Source of the DNA: Tolypeutes matacus | Lineage: Eukaryota > Chordata > Mammalia > Cingulata > Chlamyphoridae | Direction: 5' to 3' | Assembly (NCBI GenBank): GCA_026826555.1 | Contig: JAKSZT010004976.1 | Location: 6,676,900-6,740,899 of the forward strand | DNA length: 64,000 nucleotides | In this document: piece by piece, positions 33,881-44,847 of the stretch | How the letters are laid out: every line of letters starts with the position of its first letter | Numbering within the stretch: the first letter of the stretch is position 1 | Position numbers and translations under genes: made by a program | The notes under the pieces: model-generated | What the model was told of the DNA's origin: nothing | What the model saw: only the letters and a program-made list of their open reading frames with translations | Databases searched by the model: none

Positions 33881-34319
33881 GCTATATCTCTTAAGGTTGA
33901 CCAGAGATACCTAGAGTTACAGTCTTTTCCCATACAGGATGGACATATAATAAATCAGGCTTAGTTTATCACCAGCATTCTAAAAACCAGACCTAGGGAG
34001 GAAAACGAGGTCTGGGGACACATGCGTGGTTTCTAATATAGCGAATGTTTAACCCACCCTGATTATCACAGAATCAGGACAGTGAGAATATTCGCATCTG
34101 CAATGGACTTTTGAAGGCCATCAGTTTAGATGTAACCACATTTGGGAGTGTGATTTTCCTCAGCCAAGAAAGGAGAGAGACCTGATCAGAAACAGCCAGC
34201 TCCAGGCCCCAGGACAATGCCCAGTGGAGAATGGAGTGGCTGAAACCAGTCCTTCTCCAATTGCAGTGAAATTACCCTTGCAACTATTTACTGTCCCCAA
34301 AACTCCCCCATTCCATCTT
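33881..34319. other. Unassigned sequence
   Basis: No gene or repeat recognised. GCAATGGACTTTT at about 34098-34110 nearly repeats GCAGTGGACTTTT at about 33197-33209. Confidence 0.4.
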
Positions 34320-34431
34320 CATCTAACTCTTTTTTTCTTTAAGGAGGTACTAGGGGTTGAACCCAGGACCTCGTACATGAGAAGCAGGCACTCAACCACT
34401 GAACTACACCCGCTCCCCTCCATCTAACTCT
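34320..34431 (-). mobile_element. Short tRNA-derived SINE (older DAS type) with 11-bp target-site duplication
   Basis: The body (34331-34420) on the minus strand reads GAGCGGGTGTAGTTCAGTGG, a GAGTGCCTGCTTCTCATG stretch, then GGTCCTGGGTTCAACCCCTAG and a TCCTTAAAG-A tail. It keeps a more tRNA-like A box than the other DAS copies. The flanks CATCTAACTCT at 34320-34330 and 34421-34431 are identical. Confidence 0.9.
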
Positions 34432-34689
34432 AAATTATCTATTCAATGCATCCTCTCCCCTGGCACATATTTTTCATTTAATATTTTTTCAAAATAGAAG
34501 TACATTTCTTATCTGCTAATATACTATAGTTGAAAACAAAATTTTTTTTTCTAAACAGGATAGACAGTGATATTCTCCATTCTGTTTCACATCCCCCCTC
34601 CATAATTCTATTTCTCCTTCATTATTGATTATTTGGAAGACATCCTTCCAGAATTATTTTTCCCTTTAAATTTTGGGTTGATGTCTAAT

Positions 34690-34910
34690 ATATGCACAGG
34701 ACTTAAGCATAGAGCTCTATGAATTTTTGTACTTGTCAACACTTGGGTCAAGATAAAAGAAAAAATTGCCTACTTCCCAGAAGCTTCTCTCTTGCCGTAT
34801 CCCAGTCAACCCCATCAAAGAGAACCACTGTCCTGACTTCTATCCTCATAGTGTAGTTTTTCCTGGTTTTGATCGTCATATAAATGGAATCTATGGTGCC
34901 CCAACTTCTT
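34690..34910 (-). repeat. L1M 3' UTR piece (probable)
   Basis: CCACTGTCCTGACTTCTATCCTCATAGTGTAGTTTTTCCTGG..CATATAAATGGAATCTATGG resembles the reverse 3' UTR of old L1M elements. Diverged, so moderate confidence only. Confidence 0.45.
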
Positions 34911-35362
34911 CTTTTCTTCCTTTCTTTCTCTCTTTCCACCCTCCCCCACCCCCCCACTTCTTCAGCCTGATAAAAAGCACCCATGAAAAACCAACAGCTA
35001 ACATAATACTTAATGGTGAAAGACTGAAAGTTTTCCCTTTAAAACCAGGAACAAGACAAGAATGTTTGCTCTTGCCACTTCTAGTCAACATTGTACTGGA
35101 GGATCTAGTTAGGACAATTAGGCAAGAAAAAGAAATAAAAGGCATCCAGACTGGAATGGAAAAAGTAAAACTATCTCTATGCAAAGATGACACAATTTTG
35201 TAAAAGAAGATCTTAAGGAATCCACAATTGACAATTAGAACTAACAAATGAGTTTAGCAAAATTGCAGCACAATCAATGTGGAAAAAAATTGTGTTTCTA
35301 TAGACTAGAAATAAAAATGAAGATAAGAAAACAATTCCATTTACAACAGCATCAAAAATAAT

Positions 35363-36090
35363 AAAATACTCAGGGAGGGATGGGTGGAGGCTGAAGAAGG
35401 GGCCAGTCTCCAAGCGACAGCAATGCAAGATGGCAGCCACCACCAGCTCAGGAGTAAAAGTACCTCGCAATTTTCGGCTGTTAGAAGAACTTGAAGAAGG
35501 TCAGAGAGGAGTAGGAGATGGCACAGTTAGCTGGGGTCTAGAAGATGACAAAGACATGACACTTACAAGATGGACAGGGATGATAACTGGGACTCCAAGA
35601 ACAATTTACAAAAACTGAATATACAGCCTTAAAATAGAATGTGGACCTAAATACCCAGAAGCTACCCCCTTTGTAAGATTTGTAACAAAAATTAATATGA
35701 ATGTAGTTAATAGTTCTAATGGAGTGGTGGACCCAAGAGCCATATCAGTGCTAGCAAAGTGGCAGAATTCATATAGCATCAAAGTAGCCCTGCAAGAGTT
35801 TCAGCGCCTAATGATGTCTAAAGAAAATATGAAACTCTCTCAGCCACCTGAAGGAAAGTGTTACAGCAATTAATCAAAAAGGAAAACCACAGGTCCTCCC
35901 CCGACCCCATTCGATTTAAGCAGACTTCATTTTCCACAGTAGTAAATTTTCTAGATATGCCTTGTAGACCTCAAAGTACTAGAAAGGAAGCTCCCATTCA
36001 AAGGCATTTTATCTTAAGATACTGTAAATGCTACCAATTTTTTGTTCATTTGAAATATATAAGTTGTGCTATAACAAAAAAATACTTAGG
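35363..36090 (+). pseudogene. UBE2V1: UBE2V1 processed pseudogene
   Basis: UBE2V1 (UEV1A) is the catalytically inactive E2 variant that pairs with UBE2N to build K63-linked ubiquitin chains. The frame from the ATG at 35430 to TAA at 35873 is 148 codons including the stop, the family's 147-residue length, with no indel. Recognisable segments: MAATT start, [81 protein letters not shown] end and [13 protein letters not shown] and PFVRF fit UBE2V1 better than UBE2V2. One nonsense change (AGA to TGA, 35616-35618) truncates it after 62 residues. There are no introns, part of the 3' UTR follows, and AAAATACTCAGG (35363-35374) / AAAATACTTAGG (36079-36090) flanks it inside an L1M. It is therefore an L1-mediated retrocopy, almost certainly non-functional. 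Confidence 0.93.
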
Positions 36091-37473
36091 AATAAATTTA
36101 ACAAAACAAATAAAAAATGTTTAACACTGAAAACTACAAAACATCCTTGAAAGAAATTTAGGGAGATGTAAATAAATGGAAAACATCCCATGTTCATGGA
36201 TTGGAAGATGTTACAATGGCCATACTCCCCAAACTGATCTACAATTCAACACAATCCCTATCAAAATCGCAGATGCTTTTTTTTAAAAACAGAAATTGAC
36301 AAAATAATTCTAAAATGCAAAAGATACAGAATAGCTAAAACAATATTTAAAAAGAAAACAAAGTTGGAGGACTCAAACCTCCCAGTTTCAAAACTTACTG
36401 CAGAGTGACAATAATCAAAACAGCAGGGTAGCAGCACAAGACTAGATATAGACATCAATGGAACAGAATTGAGAGTCTAGAAATAAACCTTTACATTTAT
36501 AGTCAATTGATTTTTGACAAGGGTGCAAAGTCCATTCAATGGGGAAAGAAGAGTATTTCTTGTAGGGACAACACACTAAAGAATGAAGTTGGATCCCTAC
36601 CTAACACCATAAAAAAATTAAACTCAAAATGGATCAAAGATCTAAATGTAGCAGCTAAAATTATAACACTCTTAGAAGAAAACAGCCACAGGCATAAATC
36701 TTTTTGACCTTTGGATTAAGGCAAGAGTTTCATAGATGATACAAAAAATACAAATGACAGAGAAAAAATGTAATTGGACTTCATCAAAATTAAAAAATTT
36801 TGTTCCTCACAGGATACCATCAACAAAATGAAAAGATAACCAATGTAATGGGTGAAAATATTTGCAAATTATATATCTAATACGAGACTTGTATCCAGAA
36901 TACATAAAGAGCTCTTACAACAATAAAAAGACAAATAACGCAATTCAAAAATGTGGAAAGAAACTGCATAGACATTTCTCCAAAGATCTACAAATGGTCA
37001 GTAAGCACATGAAACAATGCTCAACATCGTTAGCCAACAGGAAAATGCAAATCGAAACCACAATCAATACCACTTCACACACAAGGGTGGCTATAATTAA
37101 AAGAAGGAAAATAACAATATTGGCTAGTTGCAATGTCAAATGGTCCAGCTCCTTTGGAAAATAGTTTGACATTTCCTTAAAAAGTTAAACATAGAGTTAC
37201 CAAATGACCCAGCATTTCCACTCCTAAGTATGTTCCCAAGAGAATTAAAAACATATGGAAATGCAAAATTATGTACACAAATATTCATAGCAGTATTATC
37301 CATAACAGCCAAAAGATGGAAACAGTCCAAAAGTGCATCAATTGATGAATGGATAAACATAAGGTGGTATATCCACATTATGGAATACAATGGAATATTA
37401 TTCAGCTATGAAAAGGAATGAGGTACAGTATAATTAAAAACATTATGCTAAGTGAAAGAAGACAAACATATTA

Positions 37474-38335
37474 CAATTGATTCTCATTGTTTATTGCAGT
37501 TATGTTCTATGAAGTTGCCATAAAGACTGAACTACCAAATAATGAACCATTGCACCAGGGGAAATACGGGGTTAGGTTCCTCTGAGCCTCTGGGTCACAA
37601 CATTTTCATCAACCAATCAGTGCATAACCTTGTTTTTTTTTGTTTTTTTTTTTTTTTTACTTTTAATGCATTCTTTTTTTTTTTTTTTTTATTATGGGTA
37701 AGAATCAAAATTCTCACAATACATACAAACATTTGCAAAATGATATATTAAATATATATGCATATATGTGTATTTGCTTACAAAAATGTTGTTTATATAT
37801 ATATATACATATATTTTAAGAGGTGCTTAGATTACCCAAAATATTACACGGAACTTGTTTTATGTGCATTTCTGTAAAAAGCCATTAATTCACATATAAA
37901 TTATGTTGTTCATTAACATTGAACTCACAGCCAAGAGCACTATAACTCATGCCTGAATGCAGCTAATCTAACACACATATTTTCTCCATAAGGTACATCA
38001 CAGCTTTCTTGTACTTTGGTACAGTAGACAGCACTTCAACACTGTACTTGGGGCCCATTTTGAAGAACAAAATCACCAACAAAAAGCACAAACACTGTGG
38101 CACTAAATATACCAGGTAAAAGACACCAGTTTACAGTTGAGAGCTGAAACAAGAAGGCATAGCGTTGCCTTTTTTGGACCTCAGCTGGGAACATGTGCTT
38201 TGGGGATACATTTTTCACAGCTCTGCATGTCTGTGAATGACACAAAAAATGGCTAAGTATTGATTCTGAAGTTACAAATAAATTTTAGCATGAAGGCGAA
38301 TTTGCAAATGTGGAATCCACAAAGAACGAGGATAC
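37474..38335 (-). mobile_element. Tigger-like element, reverse copy
   Basis: The left end CAATTGATTCTCATTG..AGTTATGTTCTATGAAGT, then GGGGTTAGGTTCCTCTGAG..ACATTTTCATC..CATAACCTTG, is the reverse complement of the right end of the 4511-5143 copy. The right part has GAGAGCTGAAACAAGAAGGCA and AATGTGGAATCCACAAAGAACGAGGAT. L1M sequence resumes on both sides and TA flanks fit TcMar target choice. A T-rich insertion of about 200 bp breaks it. Confidence 0.75.
37632..37852 (-). mobile_element. Poly-T-headed insertion within the Tigger-like element
   Basis: Relative to the other Tigger-like copy, CATAACCTTG-TTTTATGTGC is interrupted here by two long T runs (37632-37658 and 37674-37690) and AT-rich sequence. 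AACCTTGTTTT on the left and AACTTGTTTT on the right could be its target duplication. It is probably a minus-strand retroposon tail, possibly an L1 3' UTR. The family is not identified. Confidence 0.4.
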
Positions 38336-38836
38336 ATGATTCCTTTTATACAAAATGTTCAGAATAGGTAAGTACAAGTAGCATATTAGTGATTGCCAGG
38401 GGCAGGGAGGAAAGAGGGATGGGGAGTGACTGCTAATGAGTATTTTAGGGGATGATAAAAATATTCAGGAATTAGGTAGTGGTGATGGTGGCAAAACTTT
38501 GTGAATATATGGAAAAACCATTAAATTGTACACTTTAAAAGGGTGAATTATCTCTTAATTAAAATATTTTGTTAATTAAAAATTTTTCTCTTAATTTAAA
38601 AAAAAAATTAAGTAGTATCTCACTAAACTTCAAATGGCCTCCTCAGACTGCTAACCTTGATTGAATAAATTAGTTCATTAACCATAGCATCTACTCTTTT
38701 CCTCCAGGGCTCAACTCCACTCCTCATTGATTCACAGAGCAAATGCAGGTGCAGCTCAGCGTCTTACACATCACAGCATGATAAAACTCATCTTAGACTG
38801 ACTTACTGCAGAATCTGTTTTAAAAAAACATAAAAA

Positions 38837-39965
38837 CTTCCAGGAAGATGGCGGACTAGTAAGACACGGGAATCTCTTCTCCAGAAAAATAGCTAGAGGA
38901 CAAGCTGAAACAGCCCCGAAAAAAATCTTCTAGGGTTCAGGAAAGCAGGTGAAGGCTGCACACCACCCAGAGGAGAGAGGGACAGAAGAGGGAAATCGCG
39001 ACTACAGAACTGTGAGTTGCAAGTAGCAGCTTCTGCTGCTGCCGGCACCCTCCCCCACACTCTTCAGAACTCTCTGGCCTCTGGGCCTGCGACCACAGAC
39101 AAAGGGGGCTTCAGGGATCTGCCACTCCCGGAAAGGGGAGAGAGAGAGACACAGCCTTAGGCTGACTCAGGTTCTGACCTGAAATTTGGGCTGCAGAGCC
39201 CCACGGACCCTTCCACACAGGCGGTTTGCCCTGGGAGCCTAGGAAGGACTGGAGAAATCCGACCCTCGCAACCTCCCTCTCTTCTAGCCTGGACTAATCG
39301 TTGAGGACACCACGGGAGAGGGGAGAGAGAGCCTGGGGCTGACCCTACTTTGGACTCCCAGATTTGGTCAGCCCGGTCCCGAAAGCCCTTCCAGGCTGGG
39401 TGCGGCTGCACCATTGTTTGCCTTGGACCCTGCAAAGGCTTAAAGATATACAAACCTCCCAATCTCCTCCTCTACTAACAGGGATTGATTGTTGAGGATT
39501 CAGAAGGGAGTGGACAAATTTCCTAGCTGGGAAAAGGGGGGCACTATGAGAGAAGTCTAGAGAACTGTCTCAGAAAGTTTGAATCACAGGGCTCTTAGCC
39601 GCCAGAAAGGAAGCTCTATCACATTGATCTGGTCTGTGTCACAACAAATACGCTCCAACCAGGCATTGAATTGAGAGCTGCCAACAAGCGCCATCTCCTG
39701 GCAGACCAAGGAAGTGCACATAAGAAAATTAATAAGTAAGAGAGGCTTTTCCTGGCCTCTATAGCCTCCCTGCCCAAGGCCCTAGGAAACAACTCTACAA
39801 CCAATTACTGGGTCCAGTGTCCAGTTTTGAGCAACCAGCAGAACAATCCTAACAATCAAGGTTGAGCCCAAAATCAAAGACCGGTGGTAACTCACAGCCT
39901 CCTGCCACTAAAACCCCATAAAAGAGAAAGAGATAGAGCATCTAAGTAAAATACAAACTAACCAG
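38837..39965 (+). promoter_or_regulatory. L1-B 5' UTR / internal promoter with YY1-like motif
   Basis: GC-rich untranslated leader before ORF1. AAGATGGCGG at about 38846-38855 matches the YY1 core that positions transcription starts in human L1. Antisense open frames in the leader are described separately. The promoter role is inferred from L1 biology. Confidence 0.6.
39157..39414 (-). CDS. Antisense ORF in the 5' UTR of L1-B (hypothetical)
   Basis: This antisense frame starts with ATG at 39414 in the same AACAATGG context as the L1-A copy and runs 85 codons. The difference from the L1-A frame includes a 9-base, frame-keeping indel after MVQ. Near the C end a +1 and a -1 change offset each other, so about 16 residues are read in different frames in the two copies before both end in PESA. 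It has no recognised domain and is rich in R, G, P and S. A real product would need an antisense promoter in the L1 leader, as primate ORF0 has. Confidence 0.3.
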   Translation of the reverse strand: MVQPHPAWKGFRDRADQIWESKVGSAPGSLSPLPWCPQRLVQARREGGCEGRISPVLPRLPGQTACVEGSVGLCSPNFRSEPESA

Positions 39966-40954
39966 ATGCCTAAGCACCAGCAAAAAATTACGGGCCATAC
40001 TAAGAAAATAGAAGACATGGCCCAAGAAAAGGAATACAGCAAAGTCCCAGAAGAGATGCAGAATTTGAGAGAACTAATCAGTGAGATGAGCACACATTTC
40101 CAAAATCAAATTAATGAGATAAAAGAGAATATAAATAAGAGATAAATGACATCAAGAAGACATTGAGCGAACGCAAAGAAGAATTTGAAATCCTGAACAG
40201 AAAAGTAACGGAGTTCATGGGAATGAAAGACAAAATAGGTCAAGTCAAAAATACATTTGAAGCATACAACAGCAGACTCGAAATGATAGAAGAAAGAATA
40301 AGTGATACTGAAGACAGAGCAGCTATAATTGAAGAGAGAAAAGAACAGAGAGAGAAAAGAATAGAAAAAATTGAGCAGGAGCTCAGAGAGTTGAATGACA
40401 ATATAAAATGCAACAACATACGTGTCATGGGAGTTCCAGAAGGAGAAGAGAAAGGAAAAGGGGCAGAAAGAGTATTTGAGGAAATAATAGCTGAAAATTT
40501 CCCAACTCTCACAAAAGAAATGAACTTACATGTCTACGAAGCACACCAGACCCCAATAAGAATAAATCCAAATAGACCTACGCCAAGACACATATTATTC
40601 AGAATGTCAAATGTAAAAGATAAAGAGAAAATTCTCAGAGCAGCAAGAGAGAAGCAAACGATCACATACAAAGGACGTCCAGTAAGACTTTGTGCAGATT
40701 TCTCTTAAGAAACCATGGAGGCGAGAAGACAGCGGTATGAAACAATTAGGAAACTTAAAGAGAAAAACTTCCAGCCGAGAATTCTTTATCCAGCAAAACT
40801 GTCCTTCAAATATGAAGGTGAATATAAAGTATTCACAAACAAACAGAAACTAAGAGAGTTTGCAAAAAAGAATCCACCTTTGCAGGAAATATTAAAGGAA
40901 GCCTTAGAACCTGAAAGAAAAAGACAGGAGAGAGAGGCTTGGAGGAGAGTATAG
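39966..40954 (+). pseudogene. L1-B ORF1, broken
   Basis: It encodes the L1 RNA-binding protein. The ATG at 39966 and terminal TAG at 40952-40954 match the sister copy. One base is missing at about 40139 (AATAAGAGATAAATG against AGATAAAGAGATAAATG), shifting frame after about 58 codons. From 40163 the frame is open through the coiled coil, RRM (NNIRVMGVPEGEE) and RINPNRPTPRHI, until a TCA-to-TAA nonsense at 40706-40708. The C-terminal domain then continues in frame at 40715-40954. Confidence 0.9.
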
Positions 40955-41034
40955 AAGAAAGAAAAGCAGAAAGGATAACCGAAAGAGTAAAAAGAAAGAC
41001 AAAAATAAGATGACATATGAAAACCAAAGAATAA

Positions 41035-44000
41035 ATGGAGGAAATAAATAGTGCATTTTCAGTAATATCATTGAATGTGAAATGGATTAAATTCCCCAAT
41101 CAAAAGATACAGGCTGACAGAATGGATAAAAAAACATTAGCCATCCATATGCTGCTTACAAGAAACTCACCTCAGACACTAGGATACAAGCCGGCTGAAA
41201 TTAAAAGGTTGGAAAAAGATACTCCATGCAAATAGTAAACAGAAAAGAGCAAGGGTAGCTATACTAATATCAGACAAAACAGACTCCAAATGCAAAAAAG
41301 CGATAAGAGATGCGGAAGGTCATTATATATTAATAAAAGGGACGATCCTCCAGGAAGATATAACAGTCATAAATATCTACGCACCTAACCAGGGTGCCCC
41401 AAAATATATGAGACAAACTCTGGCAAAACTGAAGGGAGAAATAGACATTTCTACAAAAATCATCGGGGACTTCAACACCCCTCTCACATCATTAGATAGA
41501 ACAACTAGATAGAAGATCAACAAGGAAACAGAGAACTTGAACAATATGATAAACAAGTTAGACCTAACAGACATATACAGAATACTGCATCCAAACTCAG
41601 CGGGTTATACATTCTTCTCAAGTGCCCATGGATCTTTCTCCAGGATAGACCACATGTTAGGTCACAATACAGCTCTCAATAAATATAAAAAGACTGAAAT
41701 TATACAAAGCACTTTCTCAGATCATAATGGAATGAAACTAGAAATCAATAACAGACAGGAAAGAAGGAAATTTGCAAATGTATGGAGACTGAACAACACA
41801 CTCCTAAATATTCGGTGGGTCAAAGAAGAAATTGCAAGTGAAATCAGTAAAAATATTGAGACAAATGAAAATGAGAACACAATGTATCAAAACTTATGGG
41901 ATACAGCAAAGGCAGTCTTGAGAGGGAAATTTATAGCCCTAAATGCCTATATTAAGAAACAAGAAAGAGCTAAACTCAAAGATTTAACTGAACAACTTGA
42001 GAAATTAGAAAAAAGAACAGCCAACCAATCCCAAAGCAAAAAGAAGGAAAGAAATAATAAAGATTAGAGCGGAAATAAATGAAAATGAGAACAAAAAAGC
42101 AATAGAGAAAATCAACAAAACCAAAAGCTGGTTCTTTGAGAAGATCAATAAAATTGACAAACCCCTCGCTAGACTAACAAAGAAAAAAAGAAGATGCAAA
42201 TAAATACAACCAGAAATGAAAGGGGAGAAATTACAAATGACCTCACAGAAATAAAAAGAATCATAAGAGGTTATTATGAGAAACTATATGCCAACAAACT
42301 AGACAAACTGGATGAAATGGACAAATTTCTAGAAACTCATAACCAACCTACATTGACACAACAAGAAATACAAGAACTTAACAAACCAATCACAATTAAG
42401 GAGATTGAAACCGTCATCAAAAATCTCCCAGCAAAGAAAAGTCCAGGATCAGATGGCTTCACAGGTGAGTTCTACCAAGCATTTCTAAAAGAATTAACAC
42501 CAATCCTGTTTAAACTCTTCCAAAAAATTGAAGAGGAGGGAAAATTATCCAACACATTTTATGTAGCCAACATCACCCTAATACCAAAGCCAGATAAAGA
42601 TTCCACAAGAAAAGAAAATTACAGACCAATCTCTCTCAGGAACATAGATGCAAAAATTCTCAACAAAATACTTGCAAATCGAATCCAACAGCATATCAAA
42701 AGACTTATACATCATGACCAAGTGGGATTTATTCCTGGTATGCAAGGCTGGTTCAACATAAGAAAATCAATCAATGTAATATACCACATTAACAAATTGA
42801 AGGAAAAAAACCACATGATCATCTCAATAGATGCGGAAAAGACATTCGACAAAATCCACCATCCTTTTTTGATAAAAATACTTCAAAAGATAGGAATAAA
42901 AGGAAAATTCCTCAATATGATAAAAGGCATATATGAAAAACCCACAGCCAACATCATACTCAATGTGGAAAGGTTGAAAGCTTTCCCCCTAAGATCAGGA
43001 ACAAGACAAGGATGCCCACTGTCACCATTGTTATTCAATTGTACTAGAAGTTCTAGCTAGGGCAATTAGACAAGACAAAAAAATTAAAGGCGTCCAAATA
43101 GGAAAAGAGGAAGTAAAACTCTCACTGTTTGCGGATGACATGATCCTGTATTTAGAAAATCCTGAAGTATCCACAACAAAGCTACTTGAACTAATAAATG
43201 AGTTCAGCAAAGTGGTAGGATATAAGATCAACACACAAAAATCAGTAATGTTTTTGTACACTAGTACTGAACAATCTGAGGAGGAAATCAGGAGGAAAAT
43301 TCCATTTTCAATAGCAACAAAAAGACTCAAATACCTAGGAGTAATTTAACCAAGGAAGTACAGGACCTATATGCAGAAAACTACAAAACAATGCTCAAAG
43401 AAATTTAAAAAGACCTAAACAAATGGAAAGACATTCCGTGTTCATGGATTGGAAGAATAAATATCATGAAGATGTCATTCTTGCCCAAACTGATTTATAG
43501 ATTCAATGCAATACCAATCAAAATCCCAACAGCTTACTTTACAGAATTAGAGAAGGCAATTACCAAATTCATCTGGAAGGGTAAGTGCACCCGAATAGCC
43601 AAAACCATTCTAAAAAAGAAGAGCAATGTGGGAGGAATTTCGCTGCCTGACCTTGAAACATATTACAAAGCTACAGTGGTCAAAACAGCACGATACTGGC
43701 ATAAAGATAGACATATCGATCAGTGGAATAGAAGTGAGAATCCAGAAATAAACCCTCACCTATACAGTCAACTGGTTTTTGACAAACCTACCAAGCCCAC
43801 GCTGATGGGAAAAAACAGTCTCTTCAACAAATGGTGTTGGGAGAACTGGATATCTATAACCAAAAGAATGAAAGAGGACCCCTATCTCACCCCCTATACA
43901 AGAATCAATTCAAAATGGATCAAAGATCTAAATATAAAAGCCAGGACCATAAAACTACTGGAAGAAAATGTAGGGAAACATCTTCAAGACCTTGTAGTAG

Positions 44001-44847
44001 GTGGTGGTTTCTTGGACCTCACACCCAAAGCACGTGCAACAAAAGAAAAAGTAGATAAATGGGACCTCCTCAAAATTAAACACTTTTGCACCTCACAGGA
44101 CTTTGTCAGAAGGGTGAATAGGTAGCCAACTGAATGGGAAAAAATATTTGGAAATCACATATCTGATAAGCGTTTAATATCCAGGATATATAAAGAGATG
44201 TTACAACTCAACAATAAAAAGACAAACGACCCAATTAAAAAATGGGCCAAAGACTTGAATAGACATTTCTCCAAAGAAGAAATACAAATGGCAAAAAAAC
44301 ACATGAAGAAATGCTCAATATCACTCATGATTAGGGAAATGCAAATCAAAACTACAATGAGATATCATTTCACACCTATCAGAATGGCCACTATTAAAAA
44401 GACAGAGAACTACAAGTGTTGGAGAGGATGTAGAGAGATAGGAACACCTCTTCACTGTTGGTGGGAATACAGGATGGTACAATCACTATGGAGGACTGTT
44501 TGGCAATTCCTAAAGAAGTTGAATATAGACTTGCCACGTGACCCTGCAATACCACTACTGGGTATATATCCAGAAGAACTGAGAGCAGTGACACGAACAG
44601 ACATCTGCACACCGATGTTCATAGCCACATTATTCACCATTGCCAAAAGTTGGAAACAACCCAGGATCCATCAACAGACGAGTGGATAAACAAACTGTGG
44701 TTTATTCACACGATGGAATAGTATGCAGCTGTAAGAAGAAATGAAGTCATAAAACATATGGCAACATGGATGAACCTGGAGGACATTATGTTGAGTGAAG
44801 CAAGCCAGACACAAAAGGACAAATGCTGTATTAATGCGTTACTATGA
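41035..44847 (+). pseudogene. L1-B ORF2 (endonuclease/reverse transcriptase), broken
   Basis: The ATG at 41035 and TGA at 44845-44847 bound about 1,271 codons. Motifs seen: endonuclease GDFNTPL (near 41466), reverse transcriptase [15 protein letters not shown] (near 42437), [19 protein letters not shown] block (near 43000) and [13 protein letters not shown] (near 43132). Breaks relative to L1-A: an extra A near 41080; TAG at 41138-41140 (codon 35, shared with L1-A); TAG near 41184; an extra A near 42008; a 2-base loss near 43040; a 1-base loss near 43342; TAG at 44123-44125; and a 1-base loss near 44667. The longest surviving frame is 42194-43060 (288 codons) over the reverse transcriptase. 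Confidence 0.92.

Larger units (their letters stand above)
34968..38575 (+). repeat. Old L1M ORF2-to-3'UTR copy, multiply interrupted
   Basis: L1 ORF2 phrases run in order: CCAACAGCTAACATAATACTTAATGG, the reverse transcriptase region CAGGAACAAGACAAGAATG..CAAAGATGACACAATT, AAATACTTAGGAATAAATTTAAC, GATTTTTGACAAGGGTGC, ATTTCTCCAAAG..ATGGTCA, GCAGTATTATCCATAACAGCC, and the 3' UTR AAATTGTACACTTTAAAAGGGTGAATT. Many stops and shifts show age. A UBE2V1 pseudogene (35375-36078) and a Tigger-like element (37474-38335) are nested in it. Confidence 0.85.

Noticed and set aside
42194..43060. 288-codon reverse transcriptase frame as a functional gene
   Set aside because: It is the longest surviving piece of the broken L1-B ORF2, bounded by frameshifts, not an independent gene.
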